Notes: generated by a model not told the origin, from the letters alone. 33,627 nucleotides of DNA from Candidatus Nanopelagicales bacterium (GCA_023263845.1 JALQUH010000184.1:1-33627), one strand, 5' to 3'. Shown: positions 23,814-32,339, numbered from the stretch's first letter. Translations and numbers: made by a program.

Positions 23814-24811
23814 GCGCCGCCTCGCCCGTGGGCCATGAGTTCAGCAGTCGCGACCACGCGCGTGCCGACGGTGGCATCGGGCGCGAGTGCCTCCGCGAGG
23901 TGCGCCGCACTCGTGATCACCGCGGTCCCTCCTGAATGCTCGGCGAAGGCGATGGCAGCCTCGACTTTCGGGCCCATACTGCCGGAGGGGAACTGGCCCT
24001 CCTCCAGCAGCCCGCGCATGCGCTCGGTACTCACGTCAGTGAGTTCCTGCGCCTTCGGTGTGCCGAAGTCCACCATGACCGAGTCGACGCCAGTGACGAG
24101 GATGAGGGCATCGGCATTGAGTTCCGCGGCGAGCACTGCGGCCGAGCGGTCCTTGTCGACGACGGCTTCAATGCCCTGGATCTCCCCCTCCGTGGTGATC
24201 GGGATCCCGCCCCCGCCGCACGCGATGACGAGTATCCCCGCGTCGATCATCCTCCGTAGGGCTTCCACCTCGAGGATGCCTAGGGGTCGGGGCGAGGCCA
24301 CCACGCGTCGCTGGCCGCGGGAGGCGTCGTCGATGACCTGCCAGCCATGGAGGGCGGCCAGGTGAGCACCTTCCTCGAGCGAATAGAAGGGTCCGATGGG
24401 CTTGGTGGGAGTAACGAACGCCGGATCGTCGTCCTGCACGATCACGTGGGTGACGACACTGGCGACGGGTGGCGCCTGCCCTCGCGCCTCGTTGACGATG
24501 GCCAGCTCGATGAGATGGCCGATGAGGCCCTGCGTCATGGCATCGAGGGCATGCAGGGGTAGGTCAGGTACCTCGTCGGCTGAGCGCATGCTCTGGATGG
24601 CGAGGTTGCCCACCTGCGGTCCGTTGCCGTGCGTGACCACGACCCGCCAGCCACTGTCGATGAGGGCCCAGAGGGAGCGGGCCATGTCGCGGCAGTTCTG
24701 TGCCATCTCGACGTACGTGCCCGCCTGAGTCTCTAGGGTGATGGCGTTGCCACCCAGGGCAACGACAGCGAGGCCGGGAACAGCGCCCCTACGTGAGGAG
24801 GGATGGGTCAC
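23810..24811 (-). CDS. Carbamate kinase
   Basis: The 333-residue protein has the amino-acid-kinase motifs of carbamate kinase: VVALGGNAI near the N-terminus, VVTHGNGPQVGN, GPFYSLEEG, VASPRPLGI, LVIACGGGGIPI, VVDKDRSAAVLA and SGSMGPKVEAAI. It converts carbamoyl phosphate and ADP into ATP, CO2 and ammonia. Paired with FdrA (and DUF1116/DUF2877 elsewhere in the window) it would draw energy and nitrogen from a carbamoyl-transfer reaction, like the YbcF step beside E. coli fdrA. GTG 24811 has GGGAGG six bases upstream; open frame further upstream is only the antisense of the divergent gene. Confidence 0.93.
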   Translation of the reverse strand: MTHPSSRRGAVPGLAVVALGGNAITLETQAGTYVEMAQNCRDMARSLWALIDSGWRVVVTHGNGPQVGNLAIQSMRSADEVPDLPLHALDAMTQGLIGHLIELAIVNEARGQAPPVASVVTHVIVQDDDPAFVTPTKPIGPFYSLEEGAHLAALHGWQVIDDASRGQRRVVASPRPLGILEVEALRRMIDAGILVIACGGGGIPITTEGEIQGIEAVVDKDRSAAVLAAELNADALILVTGVDSVMVDFGTPKAQELTDVSTERMRGLLEEGQFPSGSMGPKVEAAIAFAEHSGGTAVITSAAHLAEALAPDATVGTRVVATAELMAHGRGGA

Positions 24812-24934
24812 GTGCTGCCTCCCGGGTGGGTCCAATCGGGGGACTTCCCCAACAGCGTACGTAATACGACACGACTCGCCTACGATAGTAAACGAGTGAC
24901 TCGCTCGTCGGCACTTCGGAGGAAGGAATGGAGC
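24812..24934. promoter_or_regulatory. Divergent promoter region of the carbamate kinase and 212-aa gene operons
   Basis: Plus-strand TACGAT (24881-24886) is a plausible -10 for the operon starting at 24935; a -35 is not clear. On the minus strand TATTAC (complement of 24863-24868) could serve the carbamate kinase operon. ACTCG (24874-24878) and CGAGT (24893-24897) form an inverted repeat around the plus -10. Assignments are tentative. Confidence 0.35.
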
Positions 24935-25573
24935 ATGGATCCAGGTAGGGGCGTTCCCAGCGACCTCCACGCCTGGGCAGAGCGGTGGCGGGCGGCCGAG
25001 GATGCCGTCTATCCGCTCGCCGTGACCGATTCCGACGCCTATCAGCAAGCCGTGCAATTGGTCGGTCTGCTCCGCCCGTACTTCGACACCGAGGCTGTCC
25101 AGGCATCGGATCTCCCCGATGTCGCAGGACGCGCGGGCGCGGTGCTGCGGTCGCTCGCGGCACGCGAGGGCCTGTCGACCGCGGGTCTTGATGCCGACGC
25201 CCTTGTGGGTTGCGCGGCGGCGGCCCGCCTCCGGACACTGCTCGTAAGCATTGATGCTGGGACCGAAGATGCTGCACTTGAGTCGGCGCGGGCGGCCGGC
25301 CTGCGGTGGGCGGTCGTGCAGGAGCCAGATCTCAGCCTTGCCGGAATGGGATTGGCTCAGCAATGGGTCGAAGTTCACGTCGAATCGCGCGCCCGTTTGG
25401 TTCGTGGCATTGCGATGCAGCCCGCCACGGGGGAGGCGCTTTTCAGCATCGAGGTCCTGGCCCCAGGAGATTCCCGGCCCAGCCTTCGCCTCGAGTTGGA
25501 CAGCCGCCAGGAGTGGCTGGAGGAGGCGGAGGAGATGCGGAAGGCTTTCGACGAGTTGGGTGCGGGCAAGTGA
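24935..25573 (+). CDS. Protein of unknown function at the head of the radical SAM operon
   Basis: The 212-residue protein starts MDPGRGVPSDLHAWAERWRA. It is alanine- and leucine-rich and mainly helical in its first half, has no signal peptide or membrane segment, and ends in an acidic helix (RQEWLEEAEEMRKAFDELGAGK). I do not recognise a family. ATG 24935 has GGAGGAAGG upstream (12 bases from the GGAGG); a GTG at 24896 in frame lacks a ribosome binding site. It is 93 bases before the Nit1C radical SAM gene, in the same direction, so it is probably part of that operon. Confidence 0.7.
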   Translation: MDPGRGVPSDLHAWAERWRAAEDAVYPLAVTDSDAYQQAVQLVGLLRPYFDTEAVQASDLPDVAGRAGAVLRSLAAREGLSTAGLDADALVGCAAAARLRTLLVSIDAGTEDAALESARAAGLRWAVVQEPDLSLAGMGLAQQWVEVHVESRARLVRGIAMQPATGEALFSIEVLAPGDSRPSLRLELDSRQEWLEEAEEMRKAFDELGAGK

Positions 25574-25666
25574 CGAAACCAACCTCCCAGCGCACATTGC
25601 GATCTAGACTCAAGCCAGGCAGTGGGCGGTGCTCCCCGGCCGCCATCCCAGGAGGGAGAACTCCCC

Positions 25667-26857
25667 GTGACAGCGCTGATTGACGACTACCCGGTCCTCG
25701 TCGAACCGCCGGAGGCGGATGGCCGTTTCCTTGCCGGAGCGCCTGCCGCCTGGGATCTCAGCACTCTCATCATGGATATTCAGGCGCGCGGCATGCACGT
25801 CGAGGTTGAGATGGAGCGTCGTTCAGGCGGTGCCGGCCCCACGGATTCGGGGATGATGTGGATCGAGGGATTCCCCGTCACCGTGCCGACAGGAAACGAT
25901 GTGGCTGCGACGTCGCCGTACACCCTGCGCGGCGAGGATGAGGGATACGGCGTCTATCGCGGTGAGGTCCGCCTCGCCTCGGCGCGCGCGGAGCGTCGTC
26001 CGAGGTTCTACGACCTGAAGACGGCCGATGGCGTCCCGTATGAGGCGATTGCACTTCTGCATCTCGACTCCTTCGCCAGCACCGTTGTGCAGACCTGTAC
26101 CTATTGGAATACGTCTGACCAGTGCACCTTCTGTGGCATCGGCGTATCCCTCTCGTCAGGCCGCACGATCGTGAAGAAGACGCCGGAGATGCTGGCGGAG
26201 GTCTCCGTCGCGGCCGTCGAACTGGATGGTGCGGTTGATGCCACGTTGACCACCGGGAGCTCGAAGGGCGTCGATAGGGGGGCCCGCTACGTCGCGCGAT
26301 GTGGACAGGCGGTCAAGGAGGCGAGTGGGCTGCCGGTTCAGGTGCAATTCGAGCCTCCGGCCAAACTTGACATCATCAACGAGGTCGGCGACATGGGAGT
26401 CGACTCGGTGGGTATTCACATCGAGACGTTCGATCCTGACGTACTGGCGCGCGTCGCCCCTGGCAAGGCCCGTATCGGCATGGACGCATACTTCGCGGCG
26501 TGGGAGCGCGCGGTGGACGTCTTCGGCTACGGACAGGTGTCGACGTACGTGATCCTTGGCATGGGCGAGGATCCCGATCTCACGCTTGAGGGAGTGCAGC
26601 GCGCCGTTGATATCGGCGTCTACCCCTTCGTGGTGCCACTGAAGCCCGTGGCCGGCTCGCTCATGGAGCACTGGCCCTCACCGCCGCGTGCCTACGTCGA
26701 GCCCATCTATCGCCGGGTGCAGGCATACATGGCGCTCAAGGGGATGCATAGTGGCATCGCCAAGGCAGGGTGCGCGCGCTGCCAGGCATGCAGCGGCCTC
26801 CAGTCCCTTGAGTCGTCCAGCACCGCGGTACCCCTCACCTTGACCGTGCGCCCTTGA
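25667..26857 (+). CDS. Radical SAM protein of the MSMEG_0568 type (Nit1C associated)
   Basis: The 396-residue protein has a long N-terminal region before the cluster motif CTYWNTSDQCTFC (Cys144, Cys153, Cys156), a CX8CX2C variant of the usual CX3CX2C, followed by a radical SAM barrel (VDATLTTGSSKG, VQVQFEPP, VDSVGIHIETFD, YGQVSTYVILGMGED). A second cysteine group GCARCQAC (about residues 368-375, CXXCXXC) near the C-terminus may hold an auxiliary cluster. Length and motifs fit the MSMEG_0568 family, always found with the Nit1C genes; its substrate is unknown. GTG 25667 has GGAGGGAG upstream. The GNAT gene follows with a four-base overlap. Confidence 0.88.
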   Translation: MTALIDDYPVLVEPPEADGRFLAGAPAAWDLSTLIMDIQARGMHVEVEMERRSGGAGPTDSGMMWIEGFPVTVPTGNDVAATSPYTLRGEDEGYGVYRGEVRLASARAERRPRFYDLKTADGVPYEAIALLHLDSFASTVVQTCTYWNTSDQCTFCGIGVSLSSGRTIVKKTPEMLAEVSVAAVELDGAVDATLTTGSSKGVDRGARYVARCGQAVKEASGLPVQVQFEPPAKLDIINEVGDMGVDSVGIHIETFDPDVLARVAPGKARIGMDAYFAAWERAVDVFGYGQVSTYVILGMGEDPDLTLEGVQRAVDIGVYPFVVPLKPVAGSLMEHWPSPPRAYVEPIYRRVQAYMALKGMHSGIAKAGCARCQACSGLQSLESSSTAVPLTLTVRP

Positions 26858-27327
26858 ACCGCGTCGACACCTTGCAGACTTCTCAGGTTCGGGTGGCACA
26901 TAGCCCTGACGAGATTGCGGCCGCGGGGCTAATTCGTCACGAGGTTTTCGTCGTCGAACAGGGACTATTCGTGGGCTCGGACCAAGACGCCCACGATGAA
27001 GACCCTCAGACCCTGCATCTCGTCGCGCTCGTCGATCGTGAGGTCATTGGCACGGTGCGGATCTATCCCCTGGACGACGTCGGCACATGGCTCGGTGACC
27101 GACTTGCGGTCGCGGAGCCTTATCGAGTGCTCCACCTTGGAGTCGAACTCGTCGGCCTCGCCGTCGAGACCGCGAGGCTCCGCGGCGGCAGCGTGATGCA
27201 TGCCCACGTCCAGCTACCCAACGTGAAGTTCTTCACCCGACTCGGGTGGCGGTCGTCAGGCCAGGCGGAGGAGTACTGCGGCGCACCTCATCAACCGATG
27301 AGCATCGACGTGAGGACGGCAACGTGA
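26854..27327 (+). CDS. GNAT N-acetyltransferase of the MSMEG_0567/Sll0786 type (Nit1C associated)
   Basis: The 157-residue protein has a GNAT core: [11 protein letters not shown] near the start, [15 protein letters not shown] on the central strands, [21 protein letters not shown] around the acetyl-CoA pyrophosphate loop, and [12 protein letters not shown] at the C-terminus. The VRHEVFVxEQ start and FFxRLGW end fit the Sll0786 family of nitrogen-starvation acetyltransferases found next to the radical SAM gene in Nit1C clusters. The likely start is TTG 26854, overlapping the radical SAM stop (TTGA); this start is not certain. The acceptor is unknown. Confidence 0.82.
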   Translation: MNRVDTLQTSQVRVAHSPDEIAAAGLIRHEVFVVEQGLFVGSDQDAHDEDPQTLHLVALVDREVIGTVRIYPLDDVGTWLGDRLAVAEPYRVLHLGVELVGLAVETARLRGGSVMHAHVQLPNVKFFTRLGWRSSGQAEEYCGAPHQPMSIDVRTAT

Positions 27328-27794
27328 GCGAGATGCGGCCTCCTCTTCCACCGTTCGACCAAGAGTCAGCTGCTCAAAAGGTGCGTATGGCGGAGGACGC
27401 TTGGAACACGCGCGATCCGGATCGTGTCGTGCTCGTCTACACACCGGATACGCGATGGCGCAATCGTAGTGAGTTCCTCAGTGGCCGTGATGAGGTTCAT
27501 GCTTTCCTCGTTCGCAAGTGGGACCGGGAACTGGACTATCGGCTGATAAAAGAATTGTGGGCGACAGAGGGCAATCGCATCGCGGTCCGATTCGCCTACG
27601 AGTGGCATGACGACTCGGGCAATTGGTTTCGCAGCTACGGCAACGAGAATTGGCAGTTTACGGAACACGGTCTGATGGAGCGACGTCACGCCAGCATCAA
27701 CGATCTGCCGATCGCAGAGTCGGAGCGGCTCTTCCGCTGGCCCCTGGGCCCGCGGCCGACCGACCACGGATCACTGACGGACCTCGGCCTTTAG
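27324..27794 (+). CDS. DUF1348 / NTF2-like (SnoaL-type) protein
   Basis: The 156-residue protein has the length and sequence of the DUF1348 group of NTF2-fold proteins: [84 protein letters not shown] and the terminal [13 protein letters not shown]. The cone-shaped fold binds small molecules, but no enzyme function is established for the group. GTG 27324 overlaps the GNAT stop (GTGA), making it the last gene of the operon begun at 24935. A 12-bp hairpin follows 19 bases after the stop. Confidence 0.85.
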   Translation: MSEMRPPLPPFDQESAAQKVRMAEDAWNTRDPDRVVLVYTPDTRWRNRSEFLSGRDEVHAFLVRKWDRELDYRLIKELWATEGNRIAVRFAYEWHDDSGNWFRSYGNENWQFTEHGLMERRHASINDLPIAESERLFRWPLGPRPTDHGSLTDLGL

Positions 27795-27813
27795 GTTGTA
27801 GGGGGCACGGACC

Positions 27814-27841
27814 TTTGTCCGGAGCGTTGGCTTCGGACAAA
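27814..27841. terminator. Hairpin ending the radical SAM/GNAT operon
   Basis: The arms TTTGTCCGGAGC (27814-27825) and GCTTCGGACAAA (27830-27841) pair over 12 bp (one G-U) around a GTTG loop. It lies 19 bases after the stop of the last operon gene. No T-tract follows. Confidence 0.65.
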
Positions 27842-27979
27842 TCCATCAGGACACGATCTGTGCCGCGACAAGTGCGGCGTCCAGCGAATGCGTAAGTGGT
27901 AGTTGGGGGATTTGTCGAGCATGGACGGCGTCCCATGTTGCAGATTGTTGCTGCCCGCACCCATGTCTCGGAGGTCCTC

Positions 27980-30349
27980 ATGTCCCGTCACGCGATTGCC
28001 CAGACCCTGTCCGCGAGCGGAGCGGCCGTTGTCATGCTCGCCGCGTCGCTGGTGAGCGCAGCCCCGGCGGTGAGCGCGCCGTCCACCGAGATCGCGCCCG
28101 CGGCCGGCAGTAGTGGCCCGGTCAAGGCATGGGTGAGCCAGGCCGATGTGGGCACGAGCGGCACCGCGATCCTGGGTCGGAATACCGGCACGCTCGACGG
28201 CTACGTCTACGCCCTGACGTCACGTCGGTCCCCCACCTGGGCAATGGTCTTGTCTCGCTCACAGGGGGGGCGCGCCGACTGGGAGGACGTCGCAATGTGG
28301 GACGCGGTTCCTGGTCAGGAGCATTCGGGTCAAGCCGCGCTTACGGTCAGGCCAGACGGACGCGTCCATGTGGCGTGGGTGGAAATTGGCCCCGACAAAG
28401 AGAGAATCTATTCCGGGACTTGGCGTCCTCAGTCCGGTTCAACCTTTGCAGAGCTTGCGCGCGCATCGATCGGCGCATTATCGAACCTCAACCTCGTCTC
28501 CACCGCTGACGGTCGGAGCGTCATGGTCTATACCGAAACGTTCGACGACTGCCAGGATGGGTTTTGCGATACCAGTCGAATTTCGGTTCAGTCCTGGACT
28601 GTCGAAAGGGGATGGGGCAATCCAGACACTCTCGCGTCTCGTGGAATTAATCAGGGGATTCGCGGGCTCGTGGGCGATTCCCAAGCGGGGGTTGACGGCT
28701 CGGGACGTCTCTTCATCGGTTGGCGGAGTTGGTACGAAGGCACGCCTGACACGGGGCGCGTGACCGCGGCGGTGGAGATAGCGGGCCAATTCACTTCCGC
28801 TGCTTTGCCGCCCGTTGTTGATTCGCGCGTGTGGGAACTGGCGACAGACCCGCGCCCCACGGGCGGGGCCGCAGTGGCACTGCACAGCTCAGAGAACGAT
28901 CAATACGCGATTGAACTGTACACGTGGGCGGATACCGATAATTGGACCAGGTCTGCGACCCGAAACACGGAGGTGTTGTCGGAGTTGACCCTCTCACTTG
29001 CTGATGGAGTCGCTGCAGTGGGCTACGTCTGGGGTCTCGCGCCGCAGGTGCTGCAGTTGAGTGCTTTCACCGTTCGCAATGACCAGTTATCGGATCTCGT
29101 GACTGACGTAATGCAGATCGGTGGCAGCGCGGTCCCCGGCTTCATGCTGGCCTCGACCTGGGACCGCGACTCGGGGAAGGCGTATCTCGCGGTGGCGGGT
29201 CGGAACGAGGCAGACCCCGAAGCCGGGCATGTCCTGACGGTGGTGGGCGAAGATCGGGCTGGTACGCCGTGGAGGGAGCTAAAGGTTGCGGCCAAGACGG
29301 AAATCCTTGGGATACTGCCATCCCTGCTCCCGTTGGGATCGGGCGATATCTCGGCCCTGTGGTTGGAGTACTTGGGCGACAGGTATCAGGCGCGGGCGGC
29401 ACGCTATGCGATTCCCGACCCGCTGCCAGTCGTCGGTGCTCCAACAGCAGTGCAGGCACAAAACAAGGCAGATGTGGACGTCGCCTGGATCGTGCCCGAG
29501 CGTAACCCCAACTCCTTGCCGGTGACGAGGTGGTCGGTAGCGGCGGTCCCACCTGCGGACTCTGAGGACCAGACGATCAGACGCTGCTTTGTTGCTGCTC
29601 CGGCAAACTCATGCACCGTCCCATCTATATATCCCAATACCGTGTATGGGATCGCGGTGACTGCTGAGGCTGACACGGGAGACGAATTTGTTCCGACCAT
29701 GGTAGGGGACCCCTCTGCCGCGGCTGCCTATTCATGGACGTCCGTGCCGTTGCCGGCGCCTACGGGGCTGAGGGTGACCGTGCGTGACGTGCCGGGTGAG
29801 GTGGACGTGTTTTGGGATCCGGTGGTCCCCGGACCTGGCGAGCCCGAGGTGTCAGGCTACGCAGCATTGACGACGGACCGTGCGTTTGGCTGTCAGGTCG
29901 TGGCCCCGGCGACGGCTTGCCGAATCGTGGGGCTGAATCCGGCGTTGGTCTACCGCGTTGAGGTATTCACGTACAACTCCGATGGTCATCCGGGGCCCTT
30001 CAGCGAGCCGTCGGCCCCCTTCATCGCCGATCCGGATGCGCCGCCTCTGCAGTCGCTAGTCATCGTTGGAACTCGGTCCACGGTGAAGGGCAAGCCGGGA
30101 ATCGAGTTCTCTGGGGCGGCGGTTGGCCTGCCTGAAGGCTCGGCTGTGGTGCCGTATCTGAAGTTCCCAGGTCAGGCATCCTATGAGGCAGGCAAAGCGC
30201 GGCCGAAGGTTACGGCGGAAGGGGTCTTCGCCTGGGCGCGCAAGTCGGGGAAGAAGGTTTACGTCTACTTCAAGCCTGAGTCAAACCCCAATATCAAGTC
30301 CAACATGGTGGTGCTGCCTTCGAATAAGGATTGGAAGGCGAACCGCTAG
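27980..30349 (+). CDS. Secreted protein with beta-propeller-like N-terminal region and fibronectin type III domains
   Basis: This 789-residue protein has a signal peptide (MSRHAIAQTLSASGAAVV... cleaving near AVSA-PS). Residues of about 45-470 contain repeated strands with W and G (GRVHVAWVEIG, GRLFIGWRSW, ISALWLEYLG), typical of a sialidase-like beta-propeller. Two FnIII-type domains follow (PTAVQAQNKADVDVAWIVP and PTGLRVTVRDVPGEVDVFWDP, about 480-680). The C-terminal module (GKPGIEFSGAAVGLPEGSAVVPYLKFPG) resembles repeats seen at the end of actinobacterial surface proteins. ATG 27980 has GGAGG five bases upstream. Ligand binding or cell-surface adhesion is likely; there is no catalytic motif. 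G+C seems lower in part of the propeller region. Confidence 0.8.
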   Translation: MSRHAIAQTLSASGAAVVMLAASLVSAAPAVSAPSTEIAPAAGSSGPVKAWVSQADVGTSGTAILGRNTGTLDGYVYALTSRRSPTWAMVLSRSQGGRADWEDVAMWDAVPGQEHSGQAALTVRPDGRVHVAWVEIGPDKERIYSGTWRPQSGSTFAELARASIGALSNLNLVSTADGRSVMVYTETFDDCQDGFCDTSRISVQSWTVERGWGNPDTLASRGINQGIRGLVGDSQAGVDGSGRLFIGWRSWYEGTPDTGRVTAAVEIAGQFTSAALPPVVDSRVWELATDPRPTGGAAVALHSSENDQYAIELYTWADTDNWTRSATRNTEVLSELTLSLADGVAAVGYVWGLAPQVLQLSAFTVRNDQLSDLVTDVMQIGGSAVPGFMLASTWDRDSGKAYLAVAGRNEADPEAGHVLTVVGEDRAGTPWRELKVAAKTEILGILPSLLPLGSGDISALWLEYLGDRYQARAARYAIPDPLPVVGAPTAVQAQNKADVDVAWIVPERNPNSLPVTRWSVAAVPPADSEDQTIRRCFVAAPANSCTVPSIYPNTVYGIAVTAEADTGDEFVPTMVGDPSAAAAYSWTSVPLPAPTGLRVTVRDVPGEVDVFWDPVVPGPGEPEVSGYAALTTDRAFGCQVVAPATACRIVGLNPALVYRVEVFTYNSDGHPGPFSEPSAPFIADPDAPPLQSLVIVGTRSTVKGKPGIEFSGAAVGLPEGSAVVPYLKFPGQASYEAGKARPKVTAEGVFAWARKSGKKVYVYFKPESNPNIKSNMVVLPSNKDWKANR

Positions 30350-30365
30350 ACGCCTCATCGGTGGA

Positions 30366-30382
30366 GGCGCTCCGAAGGCGCC
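30366..30382. terminator. Short hairpin after the FnIII protein gene
   Basis: GGCGC (30366-30370) and GCGCC (30378-30382) pair around a seven-base loop; CGCCT (30351-30355) with AGGCG (30365-30369) is an alternative fold. It lies between convergent genes. There is no T-tract, so it is weakly supported. Confidence 0.35.
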
Positions 30383-30407
30383 GCGTCATGTGTGAGGTAG
30401 CTGACTC

Positions 30408-31313
30408 CTAGGCGCAGAAGCGATCGAGAGTTTCGCTTTTCCCGTCAAGGGCGGTGGCGAGCTGGTCGGCGCTGATCGGTGCCCCGTTGGACTGGGCGGC
30501 GGCCACCCAAGGCTCGCCGAACGCAATCTCAGTGATGGCGTTCGTGGCGTCAGCAGCGAGGAGGTTGGCGCAGAACTTCTCCTTCAGCGGATCGAACTGA
30601 TCGTCACTGTCCGCCACGGCGACCAAAACGACGAAGCCCTTGCCAAAGCACAGGATCTCTCGGGCCAAGAGCCCCTCGTCAAGAAGGCTGTTGTCGGCCG
30701 AGTCCATTGCACAGTCGATGCCAGCGTCGGCTAGGCGCGAAATCACGGAGTCAGCGAATCGTCTCCCGCCGGTTGTGCAGTATTCGTCGACAGGGGATGC
30801 GGTTCCACCGAGGATCTCCGCAACCTTGACGGCATCCAGGTCGCGCTGTGAGTCAGTAAGGGCGACCGCGACCCAGTTGTCGCCGTGAGCAACGGCGCCC
30901 GTGTCACCTTGCCCGACAGCCTTGCGACACATACTGCCCCGCACCCATGAGGTGTCGGCTTCCGTTCGAGCGACGAGAAGGTAGACCGCCGCGGTGGGTC
31001 CGATGCAGGAGAATCCCGAGGCAGCAAACTCGCCTGCGGACACATCTTCGGGCGAAGTATCGCCACACTCGACGTCCGCGTCGGCGAGGCGGAGAAGAAG
31101 ATCGTCACCGCCAGGAGCGGCCGTCGGCGCAAGTGACGACGAGGTCGTCGTGGTCTGATCGGATGAAGATTCCGCTGAGGCTCCCGTGCTTGGGGTGCCG
31201 GGGTTGGGTGTTTCCGGAGCTGTTGCGTTGCCACCACAGGCTGAGAGCGCCACTGCCAGGAGGCCAGCACTCATTGCTGTTCGCCGTGTGATTCGCAGAC
31301 CCATCTCTTTCAC
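30408..31313 (-). CDS. Lipoprotein with two tandem copies of a four-cysteine domain
   Basis: The 301-residue protein has a twin-arginine-like, hydrophobic leader (RITRRTAMSAGLLAVALSAC) ending in a lipobox (LSAC, Cys26), then a Ser/Thr/Pro-rich spacer (about 30-68) and two homologous domains (about 72-180 and 186-301). Matching parts are LADADVEC/LADAGIDC, FSCIG/ILCFG, YLLVART/VVLVAVA, GSMC/EKFC, GDNWVAVA/GEPWVAAA and VDEYC/LDRFC, so each copy has four cysteines, likely two disulfides. I know no named family. It should be anchored on the outer face of the membrane. GTG 31313 is given as start; ATG 31304 is equally possible and neither has a strong ribosome binding site. Confidence 0.8.
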   Translation of the reverse strand: MKEMGLRITRRTAMSAGLLAVALSACGGNATAPETPNPGTPSTGASAESSSDQTTTTSSSLAPTAAPGGDDLLLRLADADVECGDTSPEDVSAGEFAASGFSCIGPTAAVYLLVARTEADTSWVRGSMCRKAVGQGDTGAVAHGDNWVAVALTDSQRDLDAVKVAEILGGTASPVDEYCTTGGRRFADSVISRLADAGIDCAMDSADNSLLDEGLLAREILCFGKGFVVLVAVADSDDQFDPLKEKFCANLLAADATNAITEIAFGEPWVAAAQSNGAPISADQLATALDGKSETLDRFCA

Positions 31314-31471
31314 GCTAGCAGCCGATCACCCGCTCTTGGCGTTCATGAGCGCCGCGTGTGACCGTCGCCGTGCAACGATGACGTGGCCGGTCAGGGGTTT
31401 CCATGCACGCCTTTCCCGTGGTGCGCAGCTGTGCATGTGCGCGGAACCGGGGGGTGGACGGTGGGCCTGGC

Positions 31472-31855
31472 TCAGCGTTGGGAAGGTTCCACTTCTCCGG
31501 GGCGCCACGTCTTGGCGAACCACGGCTCCAGGGGGCCGTACAGGCGCAGAATCCCAAACCAGCCTTTCCCTGGGCGCGTTTGTATCCAGTTGCCATCACC
31601 GTCCGCCGGGCGATCCGGCCCGATCGTCAGTAGCACGCCGCCGTCGGACTCCGTCCGCAGATTCTCGCGCATGCTATTGACACTCGGGAACTTCTGTTCC
31701 GGGGTTTGCAGCATCGATCGTGTCTGCGGGTCGTAGATGACGAAAGACCAGAAGTTATTGGCGGGGACGTCGCGGGGGATGCGTAGCGTGTAGGTCTCAC
31801 TGAGCACACCCATTGACAAGATCACCGTCAGTCGTCTGTGCGACGAGAGCGGCAT
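31472..31855 (-). pseudogene. C-terminal remnant of a DUF1254/DUF1214 protein
   Basis: From about residue 19 the frame matches the C-terminal DUF1214 domain: SETYTLRIPRDVPANNFWSF, VIYDPQTRSMLQT, FPSVNSM, ADGDGNWIQTRPGKGWFGIL and RLYGPLEPWFAKTWRPGE. Intact proteins have more than 300 residues with an N-terminal DUF1254 domain, which is missing here. The first 18 residues of the open frame (MPLSSHRRLTVILS...) are not part of the family and are the antisense of the TetR-like remnant that starts at about 31800. The gene is thus cut off at its 5' end, probably by a deletion, and should be inactive. Confidence 0.72.
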
Positions 31856-32339
31856 CTCCAGGTCGTCGTTCTATCGACAGTTAGACGGCATTGACGGGGC
31901 ACTCCACGCGTTGTTCGACACGGTGATTGCCGAGATGGTCGGTGCCGCCGAGCCGTGGCTTAGCGGCCAAGACCTCAAGGTTGAACCTCATCTGCGCGCC
32001 GTCATGCGGGCATATCTCCACCATGGGCCGTTCCTCCGCGCCACCGCAGATGCCCAAGTGGGACCGTTGTCGGCGGCCTCAGAACGCTACCGGGCGATGA
32101 TGGCGATGTGGGATGAGGCGGTGGCCGAACGTCTCGCCATCTCTTACCCGTGGCTTCCCGAACCTCGCCTCTCCTCGCATGCTCTCAATGCCGCAGGCGA
32201 ACGGATCATGTACTACGACCTCGGCGGTGGTGTCGAGGACGTGGGCGAAGAGCAGTTCGAGAGGGCCGTGGGCATGCTGTATGGGCTTTGGTGTGACGTG
32301 CTCGGAATCCGGCGCGGTTCGGAGGAATGCGTCCGCTGA
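31794..32339 (+). pseudogene. TetR-family regulator lacking its N-terminal helix and start codon
   Basis: The frame from 31794 reads a clear TetR helix-turn-helix, ITVSRLCDESGISRSSFYRQ, followed by LDGIDGALHALFDTVIAEM and a helical ligand-binding domain to the stop at 32339 (about 180 residues). A TAG at 31791 closes the frame upstream, and no ATG, GTG or TTG occurs between it and the TTG at 31911, which lies after the DNA-binding helices. The first helix of the TetR fold is missing. A shorter protein from TTG 31911 would lack DNA binding. The break lies at the same point as the break in the DUF1214 remnant on the other strand. Confidence 0.65.

Noticed and set aside
24812-25597. Open frame extending the carbamate kinase gene upstream to 25597 on the minus strand
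   Set aside because: The extra 260 or so residues are antisense to the 212-aa gene and not protein-like; a Shine-Dalgarno sequence marks GTG 24811 as the start.
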